Assembly: GCA_035048495.1 (NCBI GenBank)
Contig: CM068546.1
Coordinates: forward strand, 14,948,435-15,012,434
Origin: Euptelea pleiosperma
Lineage: Eukaryota > Streptophyta > Magnoliopsida > Ranunculales > Eupteleaceae
Reading direction: 5' to 3'
Length of the DNA: 64,000 nucleotides
Of the stretch, positions 33,766 to 43,139 are shown piece by piece. Positions within the stretch are counted from its first letter, which is position 1. The number at the start of each line of letters is the position of its first letter. The translations under genes and the position numbers were made by a program. Under the pieces are notes generated by a model. That model had not been told where the DNA came from, ran no database searches, and was given only the letters and a program-made list of their open reading frames with translations.

Positions 33766-34527
33766 ATGTCGTCGTCGAGCAAAAGGCGAGCAAGTTCCGC
33801 CGGAACTACGGGGAAATCGATGGTCATCCAAGACATGACTTTCATGCAAATGTACCGGCGTGGATTCTAGGATCCCGACAGGGTTCTTGAGGTGAGCGAG
33901 GAGCACACCGGTGAGGCCAAGTACATAATGGCCTATAGTGATGCCAATCTGAAATACCCTCAAGCTCCGGCCTATGATCAAGTCTTGGGCAAGGCCTGTC
34001 AATCCCGAGAAGAGGCCATTGACATGATGTGGGAGATGTATCTCTGTGTCATAAGGCTCGTGGCCGACCACTCCTTTGAACGCCAAGGAAAGGATCTGAA
34101 AAGTATCATCGCCACCATGCGAGTACTGATGATAGCGGGATTCCGTGTGGGATTCCTCCGTGAACACCTCATGGAAAGCCATGCCAGGGCCCTAGAGGGG
34201 CTACAGAAGAATGAAACGAACTTGTCCAAGCTTCGAGAGCAGTTGGCAGAGGCCATAGAGGCGAGGGCACGAGCAACGGGGCTAAAAGAGGCCAAAGCAC
34301 GGGTGGCTGATCTGTTGGGGAAGTTGGCAGCACTGCAAGAGGAGCTCCAAAAGGCCGAGGAGCATGTGAAAAAGATCGAGGGGACCCCTGTAGTAGAGCA
34401 GGTAGAGGGTGCGGCAAGCATACTAGGCACCCTGGTAAACCAAAAGGAGCTGGAGGTGCAGGACACCTGGGAGCAATTAAGCCGTTTGGAACCAGCCATG
34501 GCAAGGTTGAGAGGTCTTCCATTGTAG
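33766..34527 (+). pseudogene. Antisense ORF 1 of the Tat element: coiled-coil protein with one stop
   Basis: ATG 33766 opens a 253-codon frame (MSSSSKRRASS) closed at 34525-34527, with one internal TAG (33868-33870, codon 35). The basic serine-rich start could be a nuclear signal. Residues about 50-130 are mixed helical (QSREEAIDMMWEMYLCVIRL), and about 140-235 are heptad-rich coiled coil (LREQLAEAIEARARATGLKE, LLGKLAALQEELQKAEEHVK). I do not recognise a named family. It lies on the strand opposite to gag-pol, between integrase and 3' LTR, a place where antisense ORFs are known in Tat-lineage elements. A TATA box precedes it. GTG at 33892 gives an alternative stop-free start. Function unknown. 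Confidence 0.7.
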
Positions 34528-35739
34528 GGCTTGTACTAGGGAGTGGACCAAAGGCCGATGTAAATGGGTCAGGCATGAGAGGCAGGGGCCAAAAGCCAAT
34601 GTAATCCACATTTGAAATAAAACCCATGTTGAATGAGTGTTCTTATAGCGCGTAGGGGTGTAGTGACCACAAAAACCAGTATAAAAAGGTTGTGATAGTA
34701 TTGTTAGTTCCCACACGTCCATATAGAGGTAAAGGACAGTTGAGAAGCGACAGTATGCAAAAAATAATCCCGTGACCAAAAATCTGAACTTCTGCCAGTA
34801 GGGCAGGTGTGAAGAGAAAGTAGCCCGAAGCCCAGTCGTGACGGTAATCCAAGGGGAAAATAATGAAGAGGCATGAAATAACGGGCCATAGGAACAAACA
34901 GGACCGCGAACGGGCGCCTGAGGCCGCCAGAAATGGCAGTTGAAGGCGAAGGGCGCAACCGTCTAGTGAAAAATGGAGTTATATATAAGAAAGAGTTAGA
35001 AATTTTTTCATAAAAATTTGTTTTTACTGTTCACAAGCACGGAAGCTCTACCGAAATTCTGAGAAATCCTAGATGAAGGGTCTAAACAATGAGGGAGATC
35101 TGAAAAGCAAGGTGAAGCAATAACAAAAGAAGAAAATAGAGGAAAAAAGATGAAAAAAATGTGAAAAACGCCCAATAGGACCGAACCAAGAGGGTTTGGG
35201 GCATCTCCCAAACGAGTGGGAGATAACCCAAAATGTTTGAGGGGATTGTAAAGGGGGTAAAAACGATCCACCCTTTCAATTTTGGTGGAATTTGGTGAAG
35301 TGTGCATCAATGCACCAAGAAAAAATGAATTTGGGGCGTTATGGGTTAAAAAACCGAACCAAGGGCATCAAAGATCTCCCAAATGGGGGGAAAACGGTAA
35401 AACAGTTGGCGAGATTCTAGGGGATGATAGTAGGGGTGAAAATGAAAATTCCTTTCAAATTTGGGGGGAAACCGCCCAAAAAAGGAGTATTGACGATTTT
35501 GGTCGAATTGGGGTTTTTTTTTTTCACCCCAAAGGTTAATGAACTCCCCCTTTCCCCTTTCAATCCTTTGAAATGAACATCAAACGAATCTTAAAATGAA
35601 CGGTTCTAATGAAAAATTTGAAATCTGACTTGATTTCGGTGATGTATGCAGGGTTGGCTTGGTAGAAATAATTACAGAGCGGCGTGAGCGGACTATCACG
35701 TGGAACCGCTTGACGGAAGTAGGTTAGAGCAAGAAGAAA
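34528..35739 (+). other. Spacer between the two antisense ORFs
   Basis: No convincing coding frame. A second TATA-like TATATATAAG lies at 34980-34989 and could serve the larger antisense gene, with a long or spliced 5' leader (an acceptor-like TGTATGCAG is at about 35644-35652). Runs of G and A around 35280-35480 are low complexity. Confidence 0.5.
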
Positions 35740-37897
35740 ATGGTGCCCAAAGTGAAAGCTGGTAAGAAGAAGTTAGCGGGGGGGACAATGCACATAAGTG
35801 AGACATCCGAGATGCCCATAGAAGTACCAAGGGAGGTCCCAGAAGCTGAAAGGCCTGCTCTGGCTCCGGCTGAGGGGCACGATAATGAGTCCGCCATTGT
35901 GGAGGTCACAGTGGACGGAGAGCACTACATCACCCTGCAACCAATGCAGGTTGCGGCCAAAGTAGCATAAGAGATCTACAACCCCTCAGCAATGATGTTG
36001 TACAGGCATGAGCTGGACAGTGCCACCAAGGAGAATTTCTACACCGTAGTGGATAAGTATCACGCGAACTGGGTGAAGTTCGCGATGCCATACACACAGG
36101 AGGTGAAGTATAGAGATCGCCTAGATAGCCTGGGATTGCGTCAACTTGTGCCGATAACGATGGCCAGATTCCTAGAGAACAAACCACTGTTGATGTCCTT
36201 GATAGAGGTATGGAATCCGGCCACCAGTACCTTCAACATGGCATTTGGTGAGGTCGATTTTACCATAGAGGACGCGGTGATATTGGGGCAGCTCCCCATT
36301 GGCACAGAACTACCCCATGTGCGGGTAACGCAGTTGAGTGACGATGAGAGGGCGTTGTTAGATATGCTAGTGAGCAGGAACGAACGATTAATGGCCGCGT
36401 ATAAGGGCAGTGATAGGAGATCCTGAGCCAACTGGTGGACAAAATCATTTAAAGGCCAAATGTCTGAAAAGGGGTTCTTGGGGCTGCTTGCCTATCTGAT
36501 CTCCATCTTTCTGTGTCCCCAACCACCAGCCCACACGGTAGTGGAAGGCTCTTTCTACGCAGCTGTTATGACCTTTCACGGGAAAAAGATATGCTGGGCA
36601 TCAACCATGATGGCACAATTGTACCAGGGCATGAGTCAATACAAAAATACCTTGCAAGACCGGGCAGTGAGCTGGGAAGGGAAGACATTGTCGTCCAAGG
36701 AAATCTACTTCTTTAGCCCTTTCTAGTTGTTGCAGCTATGGACGTACGAGCATTATGGCAAATTGGCTCCGTACATACTAACTCGATATCCCAAGAAGAC
36801 AGTAAGGGCGTTGAAGTACGCCAATGAAGATCCGCCCGTGTTCAATATCAGAACAATCTTCAACATACTGAACATAGAGAAGCACTTCCAAGCACGGGCG
36901 TATGAAGAATCCTTACATCAAGGAGAGCCGCTCCTACCCATTGATACTGTGGGGCTAGTTGCACATGAAGCCGATGGGACAATGAGAGAGCCAGTGCTGA
37001 TAAAGAGTAGAATCATCTGCCCCTCATTCATTTTTGCTGTGCCGACCCGTGAAATGCGCCGAGGTTCATGGGGCAAAGTTCCAGTGCCCAAAAAAGAAGC
37101 CGTAGCCATTGCCTACTGACCACACCGAATAGCACGGCAGTTTGGCTTTGATCAAAACATCTCCTATCCCCTTCCCAACATCATAGGTAACGACTAGGTG
37201 CTAGTGCACTATTTCTTCAATTGCGTCTGCACTGCCAAAGTGTTGAAAGTGGTGCCACCCTTGAGGCACGGGAAAATGACATATCGCCATTTGGAAATGG
37301 CAAGGCTTTGTCTCTGGAGCTATGGTGAGCTGGAGATAAAAGAAATCGCCGATGCACTTGAGAACAGGTGGAACTACATAGGGTGAGGTGCTATATCTGG
37401 ACCGGACCCCTTGTTGAGGGCGGAGGGTGAGGGATCCACTAGCGAGTCAGTAAGGGAGAGGCAATCTAAGCGGAAATTGGACTCCACCCGGCAGAAAGAA
37501 GAACAAGAAGTTGCCCCGGGGTTAGGAGAAATAGAAGCAACCTCTAGAATCGAGGTACCCTCATCGCCCCGGAAATCGATGAGATTGCAACGAGGAACCA
37601 AGCGGGGTCGGGATGAAAGTCCCAAGAGTGCTCAAACAGAGATCGCCAGGGCCACTGCACCTCGTGGGACGCACCCTAGTAAAATACCTCCTAGGGTGGC
37701 CCAGAGAAAGAAAGCTACAAGGACCGTTCCAACCAGCCCATTGAAACGAATCAAGAAGATCGGGGTCCAAAGGCCTGAGCACCAAATAAAGCCAAAACCT
37801 GAATATTCTGGGGATGAATTAGATTCCCCAATAAGAGCCGAGCCACCCCTCCAACCAGTCACCACGAAAGCAACTAGAGCTGGTGTTGTCACCACAA
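35740..37897 (+). pseudogene. Exon 1 of antisense gene 2: plant-mobile-domain-like region and basic tail
   Basis: One frame of 719 codons plus one base, with six in-frame stops. It starts at ATG 35740 in good context (GAAAATGG) with MVPKVKAGKKKLAGG. The PMD-like part spans about residues 85-460. Its best block, LIEVWNPATSTFNMAFGEVD, followed by FTIEDAVILGQLPIGTELPH (36199-36310), has the Trp, Gly-Glu and Gly-Leu/Gln-Pro spacing typical of plant mobile domains. LLQLWTYEHYGKLAP (about 36727) matches the later conserved Trp segment. The last 150 residues are acidic then basic (SPRKSMRLQRGTKRGRDESP), suggesting nuclear entry. The donor CACAA|GTAAAT lies at 37897/37898; unspliced, a stop follows at 37903. 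Family assignment is from motif memory only. Confidence 0.65.
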
Positions 37898-38001
37898 GTA
37901 AATAAGAGCAAGGAATGTGTTAAAAATGTGTTGTTGTAATGCCAAATGAGATACGGTGTTAGGCTTTATTGAAAACGGCACTAATTAGAACTCTTATGCA
38001 G

Positions 38002-38708
38002 GTGTGGAGGCGGAGCCGGAACGGCCAGCGAAACAGGAGACACATACAGGGGGAACTGAAGCCCCTCTGGACAAAGGCTGGCAGGAGGTTCTCGACATGC
38101 TAGAACTTGGCGGGGAAGGTTTCCCGGATATAGGTAAGAATGGACATAAGATTGTCAGAACTGTAGGAAATATCTTGGTAAAATTTAATTATTGGGTACT
38201 GACTTGTGGTGGTTAAAATGTGTAATGAACAGGTGGGGAAGGGAAAGCGATTAGTCCTCAACCGAAAGAGGCTCAGAAGGGAACGATGCTAATGACGGAG
38301 GTGCCATCGGTGCAGGTAGAAGTTCCTATCATACTAGGGCCACAATTTCTCAGGAAAGATGATGCTTTGACCGAGGCAGAGGTAAATGCCCTATTCGCTG
38401 GGGGTAAGTTGAAATCGGCGTAATACCAATTAATTTAGGCAAACATTGAATTGTATCACCAATGTAACTAATGGCTCATATGCATTGCATGACAAGTGAT
38501 GACAAAAACGTCGGGGGCGCTGAACAAAGCAAACTTGACGTAAAGATTGAGCTGGCCGTGGCGGCACATCGGGCCGAAGAAGAGCGAAAAAGGCAACTCA
38601 AGGGCAAGGCCGTGGCAGAAGAAAAGTCGATACCCCAAACACCCATTGCACATTCCGTTCCTCATTTGTCCATTGGTGGAATGAGGGCAGGAAGACTACA
38701 AGATGCAC
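38002..38708 (+). pseudogene. Exons 2, 3 and start of exon 4 of antisense gene 2
   Basis: Exon 2 (38002-38133, 132 nt) follows TTATGCAG and ends ATATAG|GTAAGAA. Exon 3 (38233-38403, 171 nt) follows ATGAACAG and ends CTGGGG|GTAAGTT. Exon 4 begins at 38496 after GACAA, where CAG is expected. Each exon starts GTG or GTGG and each junction is phase 1, so exons 2 and 3 can be skipped without changing frame. Translations are open: VEAEPERPAKQETHTGG, ISPQPKEAQKGTMLMTEV, DDKNVGGAEQSKLDVKIELA. Exon 4 is cut at 38708 by solo LTR A. Confidence 0.65.
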
Positions 38709-41209
38709 TGAAAGTAGGGTTTTTTCCGCATCGTTGGTTACGGAAACCCTAATCTCAACAAGATTTTGTAATTTATCCTATTTTATCCTGCAAAATACAA
38801 AGATTCTAGCATAGGGATTTGTGTCGGATGTCGATCCGCACTTGGGGGTAGTTAGCGCATGTAGATAACATAAAATGATAGATTTTTCTCAGAAATTTCT
38901 ACCAAAGAGGATGGAAGGGTGAGAGAAGCCAGTCGATTTTTAAAACATACTTTTGGTGAGATAATTGAACGAAACTACTGCTAACATGAAATAAAATCAA
39001 CTAAGAATAATAAAATACATTAATTCAAATTGTCATTTACATGAAATTGCATGATTCAAACTAGTTATCAAAGCGTGAAATAAAACTAGATAGATAGATA
39101 ATAGAGAGTGAAAGGGAAGTTAGAGAGAGAAAATGGCAAAAACAAGAATTTAGAGAGAAAAAGAATTGAATGGAGAGAGAAAGTTATTTTAGAGAAAGAA
39201 AGAAGAAAATAGAGAGAGAAAGTGGAAGTAGAGAGAGAATTACCTACGTGACTTACCGAGAGGTGGACAGACGATGAAGGCAATCTCTGTGGCTGCCCGT
39301 AGTGATGGATCAGCCAAGTGGTATTCGGCCAAGGGAATGGATGGTGAGTATAGAGGTGGAGTGGACCAATGGGGCAGCAAGATGAAAACTTGCTGGCTGG
39401 TATGATGGAGGTGAGAAGCCTGTAGGAGATCACGCAAGGGCTGGAAAACTTGCTAGCCGAACCAGCAACAATGGACGGTGGAGTGGACTGAGCGGCGGTG
39501 GAAGGGAGCAGCGGCAAGGAGAAGGGGCCAACAGGTTTGCACCCCGTCCTCTCTCTTCTTCTTCTCTCTTTTCCTCCTTTTTTTTTTTGGTTTTTCTTTT
39601 CTTTTTTTATTGGGCAAAACGGACTGGAGTTGCAGGTTGCAACTCCAGCACGTTAGAGAGACGGGGTGGCAAGATAGGATGCCTGCAACTAAAGAGAATT
39701 GCAGGTTCAGGCGGTGTGGAGGAGTGTTTGTTGGAGAGGAGCGTTAATGGATGCAGCTTGGTGGAGGCGGACTGGTGCAGCAAGTTGCGCTGTGGAGTAG
39801 TAGATGTGGTGAAGACGGTGGTGATGTAGGCAGAGGAGACGACCGGCGTTTGCAGCAGGTGGGTTGTTGTGAGATGGAACGCCGGTCGAAGATGGCGGCC
39901 TTGCTTCACACAGCAGCAGGGATGGTGAAGAGAGGCGGAGATGTTGGCAGCAGCGTTGGAGGAGTGGATCGTGGTGCTGGCCGGAGTTGCAGGCTGCAAC
40001 TCCGGTGATAACGTGAAGAAAATGACGAAGAAGAAGGAAAAAGAAGAAAAAGATGGGCCAAAGAAGAAGGGAAACGTGGGGAAGGGTTTTTGGGGAAGGA
40101 TTGAAGGGATTAGAGGGGGATTAGGGTTCCAAAGAACCCTTCTCCTTCCCCTTTTAAAGCTCCCTAGTTTCCATTAATGGAAATTAGGGAATTTTTTAAA
40201 TAAAAAAAAAATATATATATATATATATATTTTTTTTAAGTAAAACGCTACTTTTCTTTGGGGAATTTCCCCATTTAGTGGACCCCCCATTTTTTAAAAT
40301 CTAATTAAAATTATTTTGAAATTCACGTGGTCCACTAACTAGTCGGACAACGGGTCGATGATGATGGGCCCGGCTACTGGCCCACATGGATTGATGATGT
40401 CCATCGTCTCACAAGATGATGTGACAGACAGTCTGATGGTGATCGGATGGATGGTGACTTGATTGGGACCTAGATTGGTAGATCGACAGATCTAGAGAGA
40501 TCTAACGGTCCGGTGGAAGATCCAACGGTCCGATTGAAGATCCAATGGTCAGAAAGCTAAGGGAGATGATACAGAGCCAATGGGCAGGAGTTCTGGGGTT
40601 AGGTCAGTAGATTCGAGGACCGAGAGATGAAGAGAGAGAGAATAAGGAGAGATGAGAGAGAAAATATCAGAAAATAGAGATAAATATATTGGCAGAGGGT
40701 CTAGAACCCTTGTCTTCACTGTGACCATCCTCACGCTTCTCTAGTAGAGTAGACTATCCTTCCTTGCTGACTCATGTGGCTTTAAACGCTTTGGTCCGTC
40801 TCTTGGTCATTGGCTTTCCTGCTCTCTTCGTTCTTTGAGCCAGCTTTTTGGTCCTCTTATTCAGCCCACATTTGGCCCATATCTTCTAGTCATAGCATGT
40901 GGGCTCTTTAAGCTTTGATAATGGGCTTTCCTGATCAATGTGGGCTCGCAAGTCTCAAGAATTGTCCCATCGGGGTTTTCTGCGACAGAAGAAGCGCGTA
41001 ATGAGACTTTATCAAAACGACTCAATGTCTAGACTTCCAAAAATGTGTTTAATGCATGCAAATATACCATTTCGTCCAGAAAAGTGTGTTCTACGCAACA
41101 AAAGAGACTCTTATGTAGAAAAGTAGATAAATAGAGCATTTTCACGTAGGAGAGTGTGAAAACACTTAGAAGATAACAGTGGAAAATACACACTTTTAAG
41201 CGAATATCA
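38709..41209 (-). mobile_element. Solo LTR A (E2 family)
   Basis: On + it starts TGAAAGTAGGG and ends GCGAATATCA, 2501 bp, with TSD TGCAC at 38704-38708 and 41210-41214. Hairpins: 39624-39648 (CTGGAGTTGCA/TGCAACTCCAG around GGT) and 39981-40005 (CCGGAGTTGCA/TGCAACTCCGG around GGC). The TATA variant CTTTAAAAGG and near-palindrome lie at about 40150-40178, a TA-rich run at 40209-40232, and the tRNA-like segment at about 40690-40750. It splits exon 4 of the antisense gene. Confidence 0.93.
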
Positions 41210-41214
41210 TGCAC

Positions 41215-42200
41215 CCATGGCAACGCGTGTAGCTGAGAAGGTCGGGGAAGGGAGATTCCCAACATGACTAGTTCCCGTGAGCTTAGAAGAAGGGAAAATC
41301 CCCTTATACTGAGACTGGATGGTGGTCTTTGCCTTGCACGGGATCCCAAGTCAGCTTGAAATAGAAAGCTTTCTCATCAGCATGGGTCATCCTCTGGTCG
41401 GCACCCTGGCGAACTTGCGGCAGTTGATAGAGCGAGGCCTGTTATCAGACGCTCTCATAAGAGACACAGAGGAGGCGCCTGCTTTAGGAGTACAACCCGA
41501 GCCATGGCCACCTGCAGACAGAGAAGATCTAGTGTTGGTATATGAGGCATTCTCGCATTTCTGTTCTTTGATGGCCCCCTTGCCACGTGCGATGGGCGAC
41601 GGAGCTGTAGCCTCGGTGGTAATGTTTCTAAACATACTGAAATACATCCGGTTGTTTCAACAAGTAGCTGGCATCGCCGGATGTGATATATACGAACTCC
41701 ACCACATGCAAGGGGCCCTGGCTAATCTTGGGCAAACGGATCTGAGCTTGAGTCTATTGAAGTTGATCATCAACTTCGCCTTTGATTACCGTAAAGCAGA
41801 GTGGGACACCATAGATCTTGAGGTAAAAGGGTCTGCCCAAGGGCGGAAGCAAGAAGAAGATCTCGTGGAGATAACTAAGACAGAGGAGCATATGGCTACT
41901 GAGCCCTCCTTAGATGTGCAACTTGCGGTGACCCGGTCTGCCTATGAAGAGGCCCACTCTGAGGTAGCCCACCTGGAAAAGGTGCTAGCTAAAGCCAGAG
42001 AAAAGCTTAACGGTCTGCACGTCGACTTGGCAGGATTGGCGTAGTCAAAGAACGAAATGGCCGGCGCAAAATAAAAGCTGAACAGGCTCAAGTCGTCTGT
42101 TGAGGAACGGGCAAAAATTATGATAGAAATCTCTGAGAGGATCAGCCTCGAGTGCCCTAAAGTGGATGCCAGGAAACAACTGCTGGAGGATATCTTCTGA
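41215..42200 (+). pseudogene. Exon 4 of antisense gene 2, part after solo LTR A: coiled-coil C-terminus
   Basis: The frame of 38496-38708 continues exactly here after removal of the LTR and one TGCAC. Stops are at 41265, 41310, 42042 and 42072; the probable natural stop is TGA 42198-42200. The longest open part, 41319-42044, reads MVVFALHGIPSQLEIESFLI, then a helical region, then heptads (LAVTRSAYEEAHSEVAHLEK). No named domain is recognised. It ends 763 bp short of, and facing, the end of the Tat pol (42963). Confidence 0.65.
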
Positions 42201-42962
42201 GCCGTCGGCTTCTAACCAATCTTGTCATTTTATCTTTCCTGTACATGTATAACTGCAAGATAGTGAATGTAACGTCTAGCCTTTATGTTTTTTGTCAAAG
42301 GCTGACAGTGATTAGCAACATACATGTAAAATCAATTGAAAGGAAATAAAATAGTATGCATTTTTTCTTTTGCTCACAATCTTCTTTTTCACATTGTCTT
42401 CAATTATATCAAGCACATGCAAATATTAGTTCATGTAAATTAAGCATAACATACCCAAACAACTTTTAATCTAAACTTATGCGAACATAATCAAACATTG
42501 GCAAGTTCACCATGGGGAGACGCCCTCGAATGATTAGAGCTAAAGGTGGGGAGATGCCCTTGAATGCTTAGAGCTAAAGGTGGGGGATAACAACCCCGAT
42601 GAAATGACAGGACAACCAGAGGGTCAATTAGACAAGTCCTGATTCAGGCAAATAAAATAACCTGAACATAATCACACACAAAAATGGATGTCACATCCGA
42701 AAACAAGTCTCTAGTGTTGGTGCGTTGGTGAAACACAGAGATGGGTTCTATTAGTTGAGGGTTTCAAAAGTTTGAAGAGACATCTTGCTATGGAGGGAAA
42801 TCTTCACTCCATGGAGCTCTAATAAATAAAATAAGTAGCGACGCTTCTGCAAATTGAGACCAGTGTCTCAATAAAACAACGTCTGATAACAGGTTAAGTA
42901 TAATCGTACACAAAATGAAGTGTCAAAAATATAATTGAGAAAAGCCAACGCCCATTCAACTC
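42201..42962. other. Spacer between convergent antisense gene and Tat pol, with a 34 bp tandem repeat
   Basis: Non-coding and AT-rich. A 34 bp unit starting TGGGGAGACGCCC is repeated (42513-42546, 42547-42580) and begins a third time (TGGGGGATAAC). Both convergent reading directions end on its edges, so terminators or poly(A) sites may lie here; TAAATAAAATA at about 42826-42836 and AAATAAAATAG at about 42344 are candidates. Confidence 0.5.
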
Positions 42963-43139
42963 TTAACAATAATACTTCTTCAACCACTTGCCATTAATTG
43001 ATGCTTCTAACTCAAAACCATCAGAAGTCGCGATGCGATAATAACCGAAATCGAAAGCTCTGGTGATGATGTATAATTCTTCCTCAAAATTAAGCGTAAA
43101 CTTAGTATGCGAGGTTGATGCCTGCACATGATCGGCTAC
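42963..43139 (-). pseudogene. Tat integrase C-terminus
   Basis: On minus, after solo LTR B is passed over, the integrase frame continues: FEEELYIITRAFDFGYYRIA, then SINGKWLKKYYC and a stop whose complement is TTA at 42963-42965. This is the C-terminal module of Tat integrases, used in DNA binding. The link across the LTR is exact with one TSD copy removed. Confidence 0.8.

Larger units (their letters stand above)
35740..42200 (+). pseudogene. Antisense gene 2: plant-mobile-domain-like protein, four exons, decayed
   Basis: The gene lies on the strand opposite to the Tat gag-pol. Proposed exons: 35740-37897, 38002-38133, 38233-38403, and 38496-38708 joined to 41215-42200 once solo LTR A and one TSD copy are removed. 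All three introns (104, 99 and 92 bp) begin GTAA and are phase 1. Two end in CAG; the third ends in CAA. The exons sum to 3660 bases, 1220 codons, in one frame. Ten premature stops lie at 35968, 36424, 36724, 37117, 37195, 37384, 41265, 41310, 42042 and 42072; no frameshift is needed. The product would have a PMD-like domain, a basic middle and a coiled-coil end. PMD proteins occur in plant genes and in transposable elements. The role here is unknown. Confidence 0.75.

Noticed and set aside
33568..34182. Minus-strand ORFs opposite antisense ORF 1 (also 33999-34499 and 34169-34627)
   Set aside because: These frames are in element sense but have no Tat motif. The + frame has the TATA box, basic start and heptads, so the minus frames are taken as mirror frames.
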